Positions 27,286-35,486 are shown, counted from the first letter of the stretch. The stretch: DNA of 64,000 bases from Pseudorhizobium xiangyangii (GCF_020531965.1 NZ_JAJAWH010000005.1:124001-188000), one strand, 5' to 3'. Notes: generated by a model from the sequence alone, not told the origin. A program made the numbers and translations.

Positions 27286-27783
27286 ATGGCAGTACTTTCC
27301 ATTCTGAAATACCCCGATCCCGGCCTATCCAGCCCGTGCCTGCCGGTCACTGTGTTCAATGACGCTCTTCGCCAACTGGCCGGGGACCTGCTGGATACGA
27401 TGCGCGCCGCGCCCGGCGTAGGGATCACAGCGGCCCATGTGGGTGTTCTCACCCGCCTCGTCGTGCTGGAACTCCCCGACTGGCTGGCCCCACGAACCTA
27501 CGTGAACCCGGAGCTGCTCTGGCACTCCGACGAGACCAAGGTGCATACGGAAGGCAGCGTGTCGATGTCCGGCGCTCTGGAAGAGGTGGAGCGGCCATCG
27601 TCGATCCGCTTTCGCTATCAGGATCTGGATGGTGTCGCGCACGAAGAAGAAGCCAGCGGATTCTACGCCATCTGCATCCAGCACGAGATCGATCAGCTGG
27701 ATGGAGTTTTCTGGCTGAAGCGACTTTCGCGGCTGAAGCGCGACCGGCTTGTCCGCAAGTGGCAGAAACAGACTGCAGGCTGA
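27286..27783 (+). CDS. Peptide deformylase-like protein lacking metal ligands
   Basis: A 165-residue protein clearly of the peptide deformylase fold (opening MAVLSILKYPDPGLSSPC), but the active site is altered. Motif I reads GVGITAAHVG (44-53), with His where Gln is expected. Motif II reads EGSVS (89-93) where EGCLS supplies a Cys ligand. Motif III reads HEIDQL (133-138) where HExDH has the second His; here it is Gln137. Two of three metal ligands are therefore gone. It is unlikely to deformylate; a regulatory or structural role is possible. Start at 27286 (MAVLSILKYP) is the natural one. A normal def gene must lie elsewhere. Confidence 0.85.
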   Translation: MAVLSILKYPDPGLSSPCLPVTVFNDALRQLAGDLLDTMRAAPGVGITAAHVGVLTRLVVLELPDWLAPRTYVNPELLWHSDETKVHTEGSVSMSGALEEVERPSSIRFRYQDLDGVAHEEEASGFYAICIQHEIDQLDGVFWLKRLSRLKRDRLVRKWQKQTAG

Positions 27784-27845
27784 TCATTTCGAACCATTCG
27801 CCTCCCGGGACGTTATGGAGGCGAACAATCGGAAGGAGATCTCCA

Positions 27846-28343
27846 ATGGCGGTCAAACGCAAGCCGAGCAGCACCAGCCGCGAAGAGGATTATCGCGACT
27901 ACGATACCCGCAATATCGACGAGGGCTGGCCCTATGCGGATGCTGCCGGAGCCGGCGCCAAGCCGGTCGAAAATGCCGCCTACGGAGATCCGAGCGCCAA
28001 TTTCGACCGCGAGCGCAATCGCGGCTACCATGTCGATGGCGTGGATGCGGACGGCCGGGAAGACAGACTACAGGATAGTGTCCGACCGGCTACCAAAGGC
28101 CTCGAAGAGGCCGACGATCTGGAAGAGCGGGTCAGCGAGGCAATCGAAAATCTCGACGACGTTACCATGGACGCCATCGACCTCCACGCCGATCAGGGAA
28201 CGGTGACGATCGAAGGCACGGTCGATGACGCGGCTCTATCCCGCCGGATTGCCGCCACCGTGGAAGGCGTTGCCGGCGTTCGCCGCGTCGTCAACAACCT
28301 CCAGCTCGCCGGGGTCGACAGCCACATTCCCGACGACGACTGA
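27846..28343 (+). CDS. BON domain-containing protein
   Basis: A 165-residue acidic, hydrophilic protein. The first 95 residues are low-complexity and polar (REEDYRDYDTRNIDEGWPYADAAG and later repeats of D/R), and the C-terminal 70 form a BON domain: DDLEERVSEAIENLDDVTMDAIDLHADQGTVTIEGTVDDA to VRRVVNNLQLAG. BON domains bind phospholipids or other ligands in osmotic and envelope proteins (as in OsmY). No signal peptide, so it is cytoplasmic. AAGGAGATCTCCA precedes the ATG at 27846. It ends directly against the convergent OsmC gene. Likely a stress-related protein. Confidence 0.85.
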   Translation: MAVKRKPSSTSREEDYRDYDTRNIDEGWPYADAAGAGAKPVENAAYGDPSANFDRERNRGYHVDGVDADGREDRLQDSVRPATKGLEEADDLEERVSEAIENLDDVTMDAIDLHADQGTVTIEGTVDDAALSRRIAATVEGVAGVRRVVNNLQLAGVDSHIPDDD

Positions 28344-28772
28344 TCAGGACTGCTGCACTGCAAGGATAAGTTCCGGGCTATCCCGAAACGTATTGCTTAC
28401 GGTGCAGATTTCCTCTGCCATGACGGCGATTGCATGTTTCTGCTGATCGTCGAGATCGCCGTCCACGGCAAATGTGATGCGGATGCGTGCGATTCGGGAC
28501 GGTTCATCCTGCGCCTTTTCTCCCGCGACCTCCGCCCGTACTTCCGCGAGCTTGTCGAGCAACCCCAGTCGACTGGCGGCAATCCTGCCGCTGAGGACGA
28601 GGCAAGCCGCAAGCGACGAATAGACGAGATCCAGCGGGTTGAAGCCTGCTTCCGAAGGCGCGGTTGCAATCTCGATACGTCCGCCCGTGGCGCTTTCGAC
28701 CATCGCCTTGCCGTGTCGCCCAACCGATGCGCTGGCGCCGGTCGCGCGTTGCTTCACCTTGAGTCCTGGCAT
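28344..28772 (-). CDS. OsmC family protein
   Basis: A 142-residue cytoplasmic protein of the OsmC/Ohr superfamily. Two cysteines, in SSLAACLVLSGRIAASRLGL and EEICTVSNTFRDSPEL, are the family's peroxidatic pair that reduces organic hydroperoxides. The N-terminal body reads LKVKQRATGASASVGRHGKAMVES. ATG at 28772 is chosen because GAGGAG lies before it; a six-codon longer form starts at 28790. The gene is convergent with the BON gene, their stops being adjacent. No regulator such as OhrR is nearby, so it is probably the OsmC (stationary/osmotic) rather than the peroxide-induced Ohr type. Confidence 0.85.
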   Translation of the reverse strand: MPGLKVKQRATGASASVGRHGKAMVESATGGRIEIATAPSEAGFNPLDLVYSSLAACLVLSGRIAASRLGLLDKLAEVRAEVAGEKAQDEPSRIARIRITFAVDGDLDDQQKHAIAVMAEEICTVSNTFRDSPELILAVQQS

Positions 28773-28823
28773 GGCATGCTCCTCAGACATTGCTTGAGGG
28801 AACGGCGATAAAATGCCGAGTAG

Positions 28824-28851
28824 AAAAGAAAAAACCCGCCGAAGCGGGTTT
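28824..28851 (-). terminator. Terminator of tRNA-Leu
   Basis: On the minus strand AACCCGC, loop TTCG, GCGGGTT, followed by a T-rich tract (TTTTCTTTTC). It lies just beyond the 3' end of tRNA-Leu and ends its transcription. Confidence 0.85.
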
Positions 28852-28855
28852 CTTT

Positions 28856-28940
28856 TGGTGCGGTCGAGAAGACTCGAACTTCCACGGGTTGCCCCACAGC
28901 GACCTCAACGCTGCGCGTCTACCAATTCCGCCACGACCGC
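28856..28940 (-). tRNA. tRNA-Leu (anticodon GAG)
   Basis: An 85-base cloverleaf with long variable arm, typical of class II tRNA-Leu, with CCA encoded. The acceptor stem is GCGGTCG with CGACCGC. The anticodon stem CAGCG/CGCTG encloses TTGAGGT, giving anticodon GAG (reads CUC/CUU). The T loop is AGTTCGAGTCT. Discriminator A. Antisense short ORFs here are artefacts of the tRNA. Confidence 0.97.
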
Positions 28941-29130
28941 ATCGTGGTAGGCCAACTTGCGTCGGCGGAGCAGCATGTAGCAAAAGGATTTTGCGGGCAC
29001 AAGGGCGCCGTGACAGATTTTTGAAGGATAAAAATCTTCGGGCCGATCCCCTATATGGAAAGGTGCCCATTCGCCCTATCTTGCAGGCTCTGACGGCTTT
29101 TGGCACAAGACGATAAAAAGGATTGTCCAC

Positions 29131-29850
29131 ATGCTGGCGCGCACCGACCTCGAACACATCATGCATGCCTCGCCCGGTTCGGCGCCGGTACGCTGGCGAA
29201 TCTCCGATGGTCTGGTCGCATATGATGAGGCCGTCGCGGAGATGGAGCGCGAGGTAGCGGCAATTGCAGACGGCACTGCCGACGAGCTGGTCTGGCTTCT
29301 GGAGCATCCACCTCTCTATACGGCCGGCACGAGCGCCGACGCGGCAGACCTGATCGAACCGGAGCGATTCCCGGTCTTCTCGACCGGCCGTGGCGGGGAA
29401 TACACCTATCATGGCCCCGGCCAACGGGTCGCCTATGTGATGCTGGATCTCAAGCGCCGCCGGCAGGATGTCCGCGCCTATGTCGCGGCCCTCGAGGAAC
29501 TGGTGATCCGCACGCTCGATTCGATGAATGTGAAAGGCGAACGGCGCGAAGATCGCGTCGGGGTATGGGTAAGGCGGCCGGAAAAGCCGCTCCTGCCTGA
29601 TGGCACGATGGCTGAGGACAAGATCGCGGCGCTGGGCATCCGGCTTCGCCGCTGGGTGAGCTTCCATGGCCTTTCAATCAACGTCGATCCGGATCTGTCG
29701 CATTTTTCCGGGATCGTTCCCTGTGGAATCAGCGCCTATGGCGTGACGAGCCTCGTCGATCTCGGTCTGCCGGTGATGATGACGGACGTCGACATGCGTT
29801 TGCGCGAATCCTTCGAGGATGTGTTCGGAGCAACAATCACCGAACGGTAA
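29131..29850 (+). CDS. lipB: Octanoyltransferase (lipoyl(octanoyl) transferase)
   Basis: A 239-residue cytoplasmic enzyme that moves octanoate from acyl carrier protein to lipoyl domains, such as GcvH in this window and the E2 subunits. Motifs: [24 protein letters not shown], the lysine-containing segment [23 protein letters not shown] and the catalytic cysteine region [18 protein letters not shown] lies upstream of the ATG. It is preceded by tRNA-Leu on the opposite strand and stands alone. Confidence 0.96.
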   Translation: MLARTDLEHIMHASPGSAPVRWRISDGLVAYDEAVAEMEREVAAIADGTADELVWLLEHPPLYTAGTSADAADLIEPERFPVFSTGRGGEYTYHGPGQRVAYVMLDLKRRRQDVRAYVAALEELVIRTLDSMNVKGERREDRVGVWVRRPEKPLLPDGTMAEDKIAALGIRLRRWVSFHGLSINVDPDLSHFSGIVPCGISAYGVTSLVDLGLPVMMTDVDMRLRESFEDVFGATITER

Positions 29851-29919
29851 GGGCCGTTATCGACCTTGTTGCCTTGTAGCGGCTATGGAAGAAATGGCGC
29901 TCCCTCTGGAAGCGCCAGC

Positions 29920-30837
29920 ATGTCCCCCATCTCTTCACCTCAGAATCACGCCGCCGGCATGGGCCTCATGGCCTTCTGCATGGTGGTCCTGCCGATGATG
30001 GATGCCATCGCCAAATACATGTCGACATTCGAGGGGATGTCGCCGGGTCAGGTGACGTTCTACCGCTTCTTCTTCCAGCTCGTTTGTACGCTGCCACTGC
30101 TCTTCCTGGTTGGCGGCTCCATCTTTCGCGCCAAGCGCCCTTGGATGAACCTTCTGCGCGGGGCCCTGCATGCCGCGGCAAGCCTGATGTTCTTCATCGC
30201 CGTCAAATACATGCCGCTCGCCGACGTTTTCGCAATCTACTTCGTCGAGCCGTTCATGCTCACCATGATGTCGGCGCTGTTTCTCGGCGACAAGGTGGGC
30301 TGGCGGCGCTGGCTCGCCATCGCGGTGGGCTTCGGCGGCGCGATGATCGTCATCCAGCCGAGCTGGGCGATCTTCGGATGGACGGCCCTGCTGCCGGTCG
30401 CCTGCGCCTTCCTGTTCACCCTCTACCTCTTCCTCAACCGCGCTCTTGGCGATGCCGATTCGCCGCTGACCATGCAGACGATTGCGGGAGTGGGGGGAAC
30501 CCTGTTCATGGGGGCTGCCCTCCTGATCGGCAACGGGCTTGGCGAGGCCGACTTCGAAATCTCCCTGCCCGCTTCTTCGCTCGGCCTGATCCTGCTGATT
30601 CTCCTCGGCTCCCTCTCCGGCTACATTCACCTGCTGGTCGTGCGCGCCTTCCGCATGGCGCCACTCTCGCTTCTCGCGCCATTCCAGTATTTCGAGATCA
30701 TCTCGGCCACCATCCTCGGATATGCGCTGTTCGGCGACTTCCCGACGCCGTCAAAATGGCTCGGCATCCTCATCATCGTTGCTTCCGGGCTTTTCATCAT
30801 CTGGCGCGAGCGTGTCAGAGCGGAACATCCTGCATAA
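29920..30837 (+). CDS. DMT (EamA) family transporter
   Basis: A 305-residue membrane protein of the drug/metabolite transporter superfamily with about ten helices forming two EamA repeats. First repeat ends near VKYMPLADVFAIYFVEPFMLTMMSALFLGDKVGWRRWLAI; the second near FRMAPLSLLAPFQYFEIISATILGYALFGDFPTPSKWLGI, a match to the duplicated EamA signature. The start at 29920 (MSPISSPQNHAAG) is preferred over the ATG at 29866 because GGAAG lies before it. It is close to the RhaT/RarD-like rhizobial carriers, but the solute is unknown. It stands 70 bases after lipB; a shared transcript is possible. Confidence 0.87.
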   Translation: MSPISSPQNHAAGMGLMAFCMVVLPMMDAIAKYMSTFEGMSPGQVTFYRFFFQLVCTLPLLFLVGGSIFRAKRPWMNLLRGALHAAASLMFFIAVKYMPLADVFAIYFVEPFMLTMMSALFLGDKVGWRRWLAIAVGFGGAMIVIQPSWAIFGWTALLPVACAFLFTLYLFLNRALGDADSPLTMQTIAGVGGTLFMGAALLIGNGLGEADFEISLPASSLGLILLILLGSLSGYIHLLVVRAFRMAPLSLLAPFQYFEIISATILGYALFGDFPTPSKWLGILIIVASGLFIIWRERVRAEHPA

Positions 30838-30943
30838 TTTGATCAAATTCCGTCATGCGTCGTTAAGAGCGTCTGTTTGCACTCCATCAAGACGTGGAGC
30901 TTAGACGTCGCTGCTCAGTTTCATGATGAAACGGAGATGAAAG

Positions 30944-31651
30944 ATGAGCGATATGCGCTTTTCTTTTCCGGCATGTCTCGTCGCCGGGAAGGGTCAAATT
31001 ACGCCCGATGATGTCGGGCACATGCGTCGACACATGTGGCCTGAGGGAATAGGCAATCGCCAGCAGGCCGCCATGGCCATAGCCCTCGACGAATGCTGCA
31101 CCACCCGTTGTCCCGAATGGACGGCTTACCTTGTCGAAGCGGTCACAGACTTCGTCGTCTGGCGCCAGCCTCAGCCCGGCTCCGTTTCCGGCGCGACGGC
31201 CGGATGGCTGCTTGAAGGCCTGACTGATCAGGGGGCCGTACGCACGCGAACCGGACTCGACATTCTGTTACGGGTCCTGGAGGCGGCGCGCGAGGTTCCG
31301 AAATTCCTGTCGGTTACGGCGCTCAACCAGGTGCGGCTCGCGCTCCTGCCGGAGCCGCGAGGTGCCTATGCCTACCGGCGGCGAGGCAAAAACGCCGTGA
31401 CGAAATCAGATCTGGCCTTCATTTGGCGGGTTCTGCGAGGTGGCGTGGATCGCGGCTGCGTGCATCTGTCTCGCGGTGAGCTTTTGGTCCTGCAGGCGAT
31501 AGACGCTCTCGCCACACCTGCGGAACATCATCCCGGATGGCACAAGATGATGGCACTCGCTCCAAAGGTTCAGCCGCCGCCCGCCATCAGTGCCAAAAAC
31601 TGGCTTTCACGCTCCGCCGAGGAGAAGTCCGTCGCCCATCACGCGGCCTGA
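30944..31651 (+). CDS. Conserved hypothetical protein
   Basis: A 235-residue soluble protein, no transmembrane segments or signal peptide. I recognise no family. It opens with MSDMRFSFPACLVAGKGQITPDDVGHMRRHMWPEGIGNRQQAAMAIALDECC, and a mid-chain stretch LNQVRLALLPEPRGAYAYRRRGKNAVTKSDLAFIWRVLRG has a helical, basic character that might bind nucleic acid. Five cysteines and an LDECCTTRCPEW cluster are notable, though too few to claim a zinc site. GGAGATGAAAG precedes the ATG. Codon use is like its neighbours. It stands alone between the DMT and adhC genes. Confidence 0.7.
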   Translation: MSDMRFSFPACLVAGKGQITPDDVGHMRRHMWPEGIGNRQQAAMAIALDECCTTRCPEWTAYLVEAVTDFVVWRQPQPGSVSGATAGWLLEGLTDQGAVRTRTGLDILLRVLEAAREVPKFLSVTALNQVRLALLPEPRGAYAYRRRGKNAVTKSDLAFIWRVLRGGVDRGCVHLSRGELLVLQAIDALATPAEHHPGWHKMMALAPKVQPPPAISAKNWLSRSAEEKSVAHHAA

Positions 31652-31765
31652 TCCGCGTCGTTCGACCGCCGTCGGGAACATTAGGCGTCAGGCAGCCGCG
31701 TTGTTGCTTGAGCCCCGTCTCGTGCCATGCGAAAGTGCGCGGATTCGAATACAGGAGAAAAATCA

Positions 31766-32893
31766 ATGGATGTGCGCGCCGCGGTAGCCGTTCAGGCTGG
31801 CAAGCCACTGGAGATCATGACCGTGCAGCTGGAAGGCCCGCGCGCCGGCGAAGTGCTGGTCGAGGTCAAGGCGACGGGCATCTGCCATACGGACGATTTC
31901 ACCCTGTCGGGTGCCGATCCGGAAGGCCTGTTCCCGGCCATCCTCGGCCACGAGGGCGCCGGCATCGTCGTCGATGTCGGTCCGGGCGTCACCTCGGTGA
32001 AGAAGGGCGACCACGTCATCCCGCTCTACACGCCGGAATGCCGCGAGTGCTATTCCTGCACCTCGCGCAAGACCAATCTGTGCACCTCGATCCGCGCCAC
32101 GCAGGGCCAAGGCGTGATGCCCGACGGCACGTCGCGCTTCTCGATCGGCAAGGACAAGATCCACCACTACATGGGCTGCTCGACGTTTGCCAACTACACG
32201 GTCCTGCCCGAGATCGCGCTTGCCAAGGTCAACCCGGACGCGCCGTTCGACAAGATCTGCTACATCGGCTGCGGCGTCACCACCGGCATCGGCGCGGTGA
32301 TCAACACCGCCAAGGTCGAGATAGGCTCGACCGCGATCGTCTTCGGTCTCGGCGGTATCGGCCTCAACGTGCTGCAGGGCCTGCGGCTTGCCGGCGCCGA
32401 CATGATCATCGGCGTCGACATCAACCCGGACCGCAAGGCATGGGGCGAGAAGTTCGGCATGACGCATTTCGTCAACCCGAAGGAGGTCGGCGACGACATC
32501 GTGCCCTATCTGGTCAACATGACCAAGCGCAACGGCGATCTCATCGGTGGTGCCGACTACACGTTCGACTGCACCGGCAACACCAAGGTGATGCGCCAGG
32601 CGCTGGAGGCCTCACATCGCGGCTGGGGCAAGTCGATCATCATCGGTGTCGCCGGCGCCGGCCAGGAGATCTCGACGCGTCCGTTCCAGCTGGTCACCGG
32701 CCGCAACTGGATGGGTACGGCCTTCGGCGGCGCGCGTGGCCGCACCGACGTGCCGAAGATCGTCGAGTGGTACATGGAGGGCAAGATCCAGATCGATCCG
32801 ATGATCACCCACACCATGCCGCTCGAGGACATCAACAGGGGCTTCGAACTGATGCATTCGGGCGAAAGCATCCGCGGCGTGGTGGTTTATTGA
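31766..32893 (+). CDS. adhC: S-(hydroxymethyl)glutathione dehydrogenase / class III alcohol dehydrogenase
   Basis: A 375-residue zinc-dependent medium-chain dehydrogenase that oxidises S-hydroxymethylglutathione (from formaldehyde) to S-formylglutathione with NAD+, and can reduce S-nitrosoglutathione. Catalytic zinc site: GICHTDDFTLSGADPEG and GHEGAGIVVDVG; structural zinc cysteines in ECRECYSCTSRKTNLC. Cofactor motif FGLGGIGLNVLQG. The ATG at 31766 follows AGGAGAAAA. A GNAT gene begins five bases after the stop, and S-formylglutathione hydrolase lies 1.3 kb downstream. Confidence 0.96.
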   Translation: MDVRAAVAVQAGKPLEIMTVQLEGPRAGEVLVEVKATGICHTDDFTLSGADPEGLFPAILGHEGAGIVVDVGPGVTSVKKGDHVIPLYTPECRECYSCTSRKTNLCTSIRATQGQGVMPDGTSRFSIGKDKIHHYMGCSTFANYTVLPEIALAKVNPDAPFDKICYIGCGVTTGIGAVINTAKVEIGSTAIVFGLGGIGLNVLQGLRLAGADMIIGVDINPDRKAWGEKFGMTHFVNPKEVGDDIVPYLVNMTKRNGDLIGGADYTFDCTGNTKVMRQALEASHRGWGKSIIIGVAGAGQEISTRPFQLVTGRNWMGTAFGGARGRTDVPKIVEWYMEGKIQIDPMITHTMPLEDINRGFELMHSGESIRGVVVY

Positions 32894-32898
32894 CCACA

Positions 32899-33351
32899 AT
32901 GCCTGCCTATCGTGTCGATGTGCGGAGACTGGAAGATTTCTCCGCACTCGATCTCCATGACATGCTGAAAATGCGCATCGACGTCTTCGTGGTAGAGCAG
33001 AACTGCCCCTACCCCGAACTCGACGGCTTCGACCCCGACAGCCTGCATATGCGGCTTCTGGATGGTGCGGACCTTCTGGCCTGCGCCCGCCTCATGCGCC
33101 CGGTGCCGGACGCTCATCCGCGCATCGGCCGCGTTACGGTTTCGCCGAACCATCGTGGCAAGCGGCTGGGTGAAGCCTTGATGCGTGAGGCGATCACCGC
33201 CTGCGAAAAGACCTATCCGGGTGAACCGATCGAGATCTCGGCCCAGAGCCATCTGCAGAAATTCTATGGTTCGCTCGGCTTCGAGCGCATTTCGGAAGAG
33301 TATATCGAAGACGGCATTCCGCATGTGGACATGGTGCGGCAGCCGGCATGA
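32899..33351 (+). CDS. GNAT family N-acetyltransferase (ElaA-like)
   Basis: A 150-residue acetyltransferase of the ElaA type. N-terminal opening LEDFSALDLHDMLKMRIDVFVVEQNCPYPELDGFD, and the acetyl-CoA-binding segment VTVSPNHRGKRLGEALMREAI (R-x-x-x-x-G, about residues 80-100), then HLQKFYGSLGFERISEEYIEDGIPHVDM. The ATG at 32899 is five bases after the adhC stop; a TTG at 32890 overlapping it is possible. The substrate is unknown. Its translational coupling to adhC is suggestive of shared regulation only. Confidence 0.88.
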   Translation: MPAYRVDVRRLEDFSALDLHDMLKMRIDVFVVEQNCPYPELDGFDPDSLHMRLLDGADLLACARLMRPVPDAHPRIGRVTVSPNHRGKRLGEALMREAITACEKTYPGEPIEISAQSHLQKFYGSLGFERISEEYIEDGIPHVDMVRQPA

Positions 33352-33431
33352 TTCCCGGCCCGAATGCCCATGCTTGCAATTCCCCTTCCTCCATTTATCA
33401 TCGGGTTTCCTAATGGAGGAGGGGAATAGGC

Positions 33432-33623
33432 ATGTACAAGTTCGAAGTATACAAGGACAAGAAGGGCGAGTTCCGTTTCCGCTTCAAGGCATCCAACGGC
33501 GAAGTGATGTTCCTGTCGGAAGGTTACAAAGCCAAGGCATCGGCCATGTCGGCCATCGAATCCATCAAGAAGAACGCACCGGGCGCCAGCACGGTGGACG
33601 AAACAGCCGCCGCAACGGCCTGA
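33432..33623 (+). CDS. YegP family protein (DUF1508)
   Basis: A 63-residue protein consisting of a single YegP repeat: MYKFEVYKDKKGEFRFRFKASNGEVMFLSEGYKAKASAMSAIESIKKNAPGAS. Aromatic and basic residues alternate on the beta strands, and a short helix ends the unit. GAGGAGGGGAATAGGC precedes the ATG. The family has no defined function; single- or double-repeat members are abundant small cytosolic proteins. It lies between the GNAT and YaiI genes and is followed by a terminator. Confidence 0.92.
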   Translation: MYKFEVYKDKKGEFRFRFKASNGEVMFLSEGYKAKASAMSAIESIKKNAPGASTVDETAAATA

Positions 33624-33659
33624 CGCTCGGTTTAGGTTGCCGCGTCAACCAAATTTGGA

Positions 33660-33689
33660 GACTTGCGTCGTACACGATGCAAGTCTTTT
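33660..33689 (+). terminator. Terminator after the YegP gene
   Basis: GACTTGC (33660-33666) pairs with GCAAGTC (33679-33685), with an inner TCGT/ACGA extension, and TTTT follows. It lies 37 bases after the YegP stop and before the YaiI gene. Confidence 0.7.
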
Positions 33690-33714
33690 ACCTAAACATA
33701 TGGGTTCCTGATCC

Positions 33715-34179
33715 TTGATTTACGTCGACGCTGATGCTTGTCCGGTGAAACCGGAAGTCCTGAAGGTTGCCGAACGGCATGGCGTGGAGGTGACGCTTGT
33801 CGCGAATTCCGGCCTGCGCCCGTCGCGGGACCCGATGGTGAAGAACATCATCGTCTCGGGCGCTTTTGACGCCGCGGACGACTGGATCGCCGAGCGCGCG
33901 GGACCGGCAGATATCGTCATCACCGCCGACGTGCCGCTCGCCGTACGCTGCGTCGCGGCGGGTGCACTGGTGACCGGTCCGACCGGCAGGGTATTCGACG
34001 AGACCAATATCGGCATGGCGAGCGCCATGCGCGACCTTGGAGCACATTTGCGGGAGACCGGCGAGAGCAAGGGCTACAACGCCGCGTTTTCGCCACGCGA
34101 CCGATCGAAATTCCTTGAGACGCTGGACAGGCTCTGTCGCCGCGCCGCAAGTCTCAAATCCTCCGGAGATATGCCATGA
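33715..34179 (+). CDS. YaiI/YqxD family protein (DUF188)
   Basis: A 154-residue protein of the UPF0178 family (YaiI). Signature opening IYVDADACPVKPEVLKVAERHGVEV and the later AERAGPADIVITADVPLAVRCVAAGA, recalling a PIN-like nuclease fold. A TTG at 33715 is the only workable start; an ATG upstream hits a stop after two codons. The last four bases overlap the start of the FghA gene (ATGA at 34176-34179), so the two are translationally coupled. Function unknown. Confidence 0.88.
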   Translation: MIYVDADACPVKPEVLKVAERHGVEVTLVANSGLRPSRDPMVKNIIVSGAFDAADDWIAERAGPADIVITADVPLAVRCVAAGALVTGPTGRVFDETNIGMASAMRDLGAHLRETGESKGYNAAFSPRDRSKFLETLDRLCRRAASLKSSGDMP

Positions 34180-35009
34180 AAGTCCTTTCCCAGAATACCG
34201 CATTCGGCGGCATGCAAGGCGTGTTCGCCCACCCGTCGGAAGCCTGCAACTGCGAAATGACCTTCGCCGTCTTCGTTCCGCCGCAGGCGATAGCCGAGCC
34301 CTGCCCCGTCCTCTGGTATCTTTCCGGTCTCACCTGCACCCATGCCAATGTCATGGAAAAGGGCGAGTACCGGCGCATGGCTGCCGAACTCGGCCTGATC
34401 ATCGTCTGCCCGGACACCAGCCCTCGCGGCAACGACGTGCCCGACGAGCTGACGAACTGGCAGATGGGCAAGGGTGCCAGCTTCTACCTGGATGCGACGG
34501 AAAAGCCGTGGGCCGAGCACTACCAGATGTATAGCTACATCACCGAGGAACTGCCGAATTTCGCCAGCCAGCATTTCCGCATGGACATGGACCGCCAGGG
34601 CATCTTCGGGCATTCCATGGGTGGCCACGGCGCCATGACGATCGCGCTCAAGAACCCTGACCGCTTCAAGAGCTGCTCTGCCTTCGCCCCGATCGTACAG
34701 CCCTCCACCGCCGACTGGTCCGTCGATGCGTTCGAAAAGTATCTCGGGCCGGACCGTGCCGCTTGGCGGCAGTACGATGCCTGCGCGCTCGTGGAAGACG
34801 GTGCGCGCTTCCCGGAATTCCTGATCGACCAGGGCAAGGCCGACGGCTTCCTGGAAAGTGGCCTGCGCCCCTGGCTCTTCGAGGAGGCGGCCAAGGATAC
34901 CGGCATCGACCTGACCGTGCGCATGCATGAACGCTACGATCATTCCTACTACTTCATCTCAACCTTCATGGACGACCACCTGAAGTGGCACGCGGAGCGA
35001 CTGCGCTGA
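34176..35009 (+). CDS. fghA: S-formylglutathione hydrolase
   Basis: A 277-residue alpha/beta hydrolase of the esterase D type that hydrolyses S-formylglutathione to formate and glutathione, the step after AdhC. The nucleophile elbow IFGHSMGGHGAMTIA holds the Ser; the histidine is in RYDHSYYFISTF, and the acid is near FLIDQGKADGFLE. The opening FGGMQGVFAHPSEACNCEMTFAVFVPPQA and LSGLTCTHANVMEKGEYRRMA are typical. It starts inside the stop of the YaiI gene. It completes formaldehyde detoxification with adhC at 31766; the genes between are not part of the pathway. Confidence 0.95.
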   Translation: MKVLSQNTAFGGMQGVFAHPSEACNCEMTFAVFVPPQAIAEPCPVLWYLSGLTCTHANVMEKGEYRRMAAELGLIIVCPDTSPRGNDVPDELTNWQMGKGASFYLDATEKPWAEHYQMYSYITEELPNFASQHFRMDMDRQGIFGHSMGGHGAMTIALKNPDRFKSCSAFAPIVQPSTADWSVDAFEKYLGPDRAAWRQYDACALVEDGARFPEFLIDQGKADGFLESGLRPWLFEEAAKDTGIDLTVRMHERYDHSYYFISTFMDDHLKWHAERLR

Positions 35010-35086
35010 CGAATGTCGCTTTTCGGCATGTCAGATATGCCGGAAAGCACTTGCTTCATCGCGATGGGTGAACCATATCAACGACA

Positions 35087-35142
35087 GGCAGACGGCTGCC
35101 GCCGGATTTCTCATCCGGAAACGATCGCGGGGACGGCCTCGC
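35087..35142 (+). promoter_or_regulatory. Guanidine-II (mini-ykkC) riboswitch
   Basis: Two hairpins each display the diagnostic ACGG loop. The first is GGCAG (35087-35091), ACGG, CTGCC (35096-35100). The second is GCGGGG (35127-35132), ACGG, CCTCGC (35137-35142), with one G-T pair. A 26-base linker between them forms its own small stem, CCGGAT/ATCCGG. The second hairpin ends 22 bases before the SMR gene start. This is the established architecture of the guanidine-II class, in which guanidinium joins the two loops and frees the ribosome site. Confidence 0.88.
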
Positions 35143-35164
35143 TCCTATGAAACGGAGTAAGGTA

Positions 35165-35479
35165 ATGGCCTGGATTCTTCTTGTACTTGCTGGTCTTTTC
35201 GAGATTGGCTGGGCGGTCGGCCTCAAATATACCGAGGGCTTCACCCGCCCCCTTCCCACCACTCTGACCGTCATCGCGATGGTCATTTCAATCTTTCTTC
35301 TCGGCCTCGCCGTCAGGACGCTTCCGCTCGGAACCGCTTACGCGATCTGGACCGGCATCGGTACGGTCGGAACGGTGATCCTCGGCATCGTGCTGTTTGC
35401 CGAACCGGCCACGGCGGTGCGGATCGGCTGTATCACCATGATCGTCGCGGGTATCGTCGGATTGAAACTGGCGGCGTGA
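35165..35479 (+). CDS. gdx: Guanidinium exporter (SMR family, SugE/Gdx)
   Basis: A 104-residue small multidrug resistance protein with four transmembrane helices (MAWILLVLAGLFEIGWAVGLKY in helix 1, with the essential Glu in FEIGWA). Helix 2 onward: LTVIAMVISIFLLGLAVRTLPLGTAYAIWTGIGTVGTVILGIVLFAEP. The LPLGTAYAIWTGIG segment is characteristic of the SugE subfamily. It lies just after a guanidine-II riboswitch, so its substrate is almost surely guanidinium, exported against protons. The start at 35165 has CGGAG upstream. Confidence 0.93.
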   Translation: MAWILLVLAGLFEIGWAVGLKYTEGFTRPLPTTLTVIAMVISIFLLGLAVRTLPLGTAYAIWTGIGTVGTVILGIVLFAEPATAVRIGCITMIVAGIVGLKLAA

Positions 35480-35486
35480 TTTCGCC

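Noticed and set aside
28790-29116. Open frame on the plus strand reading CGREDSNFHGLPHSDLNAAR across tRNA-Leu
   Set aside because: It is the antisense of tRNA-Leu(GAG); such frames are a well-known false annotation and carry no protein evidence.
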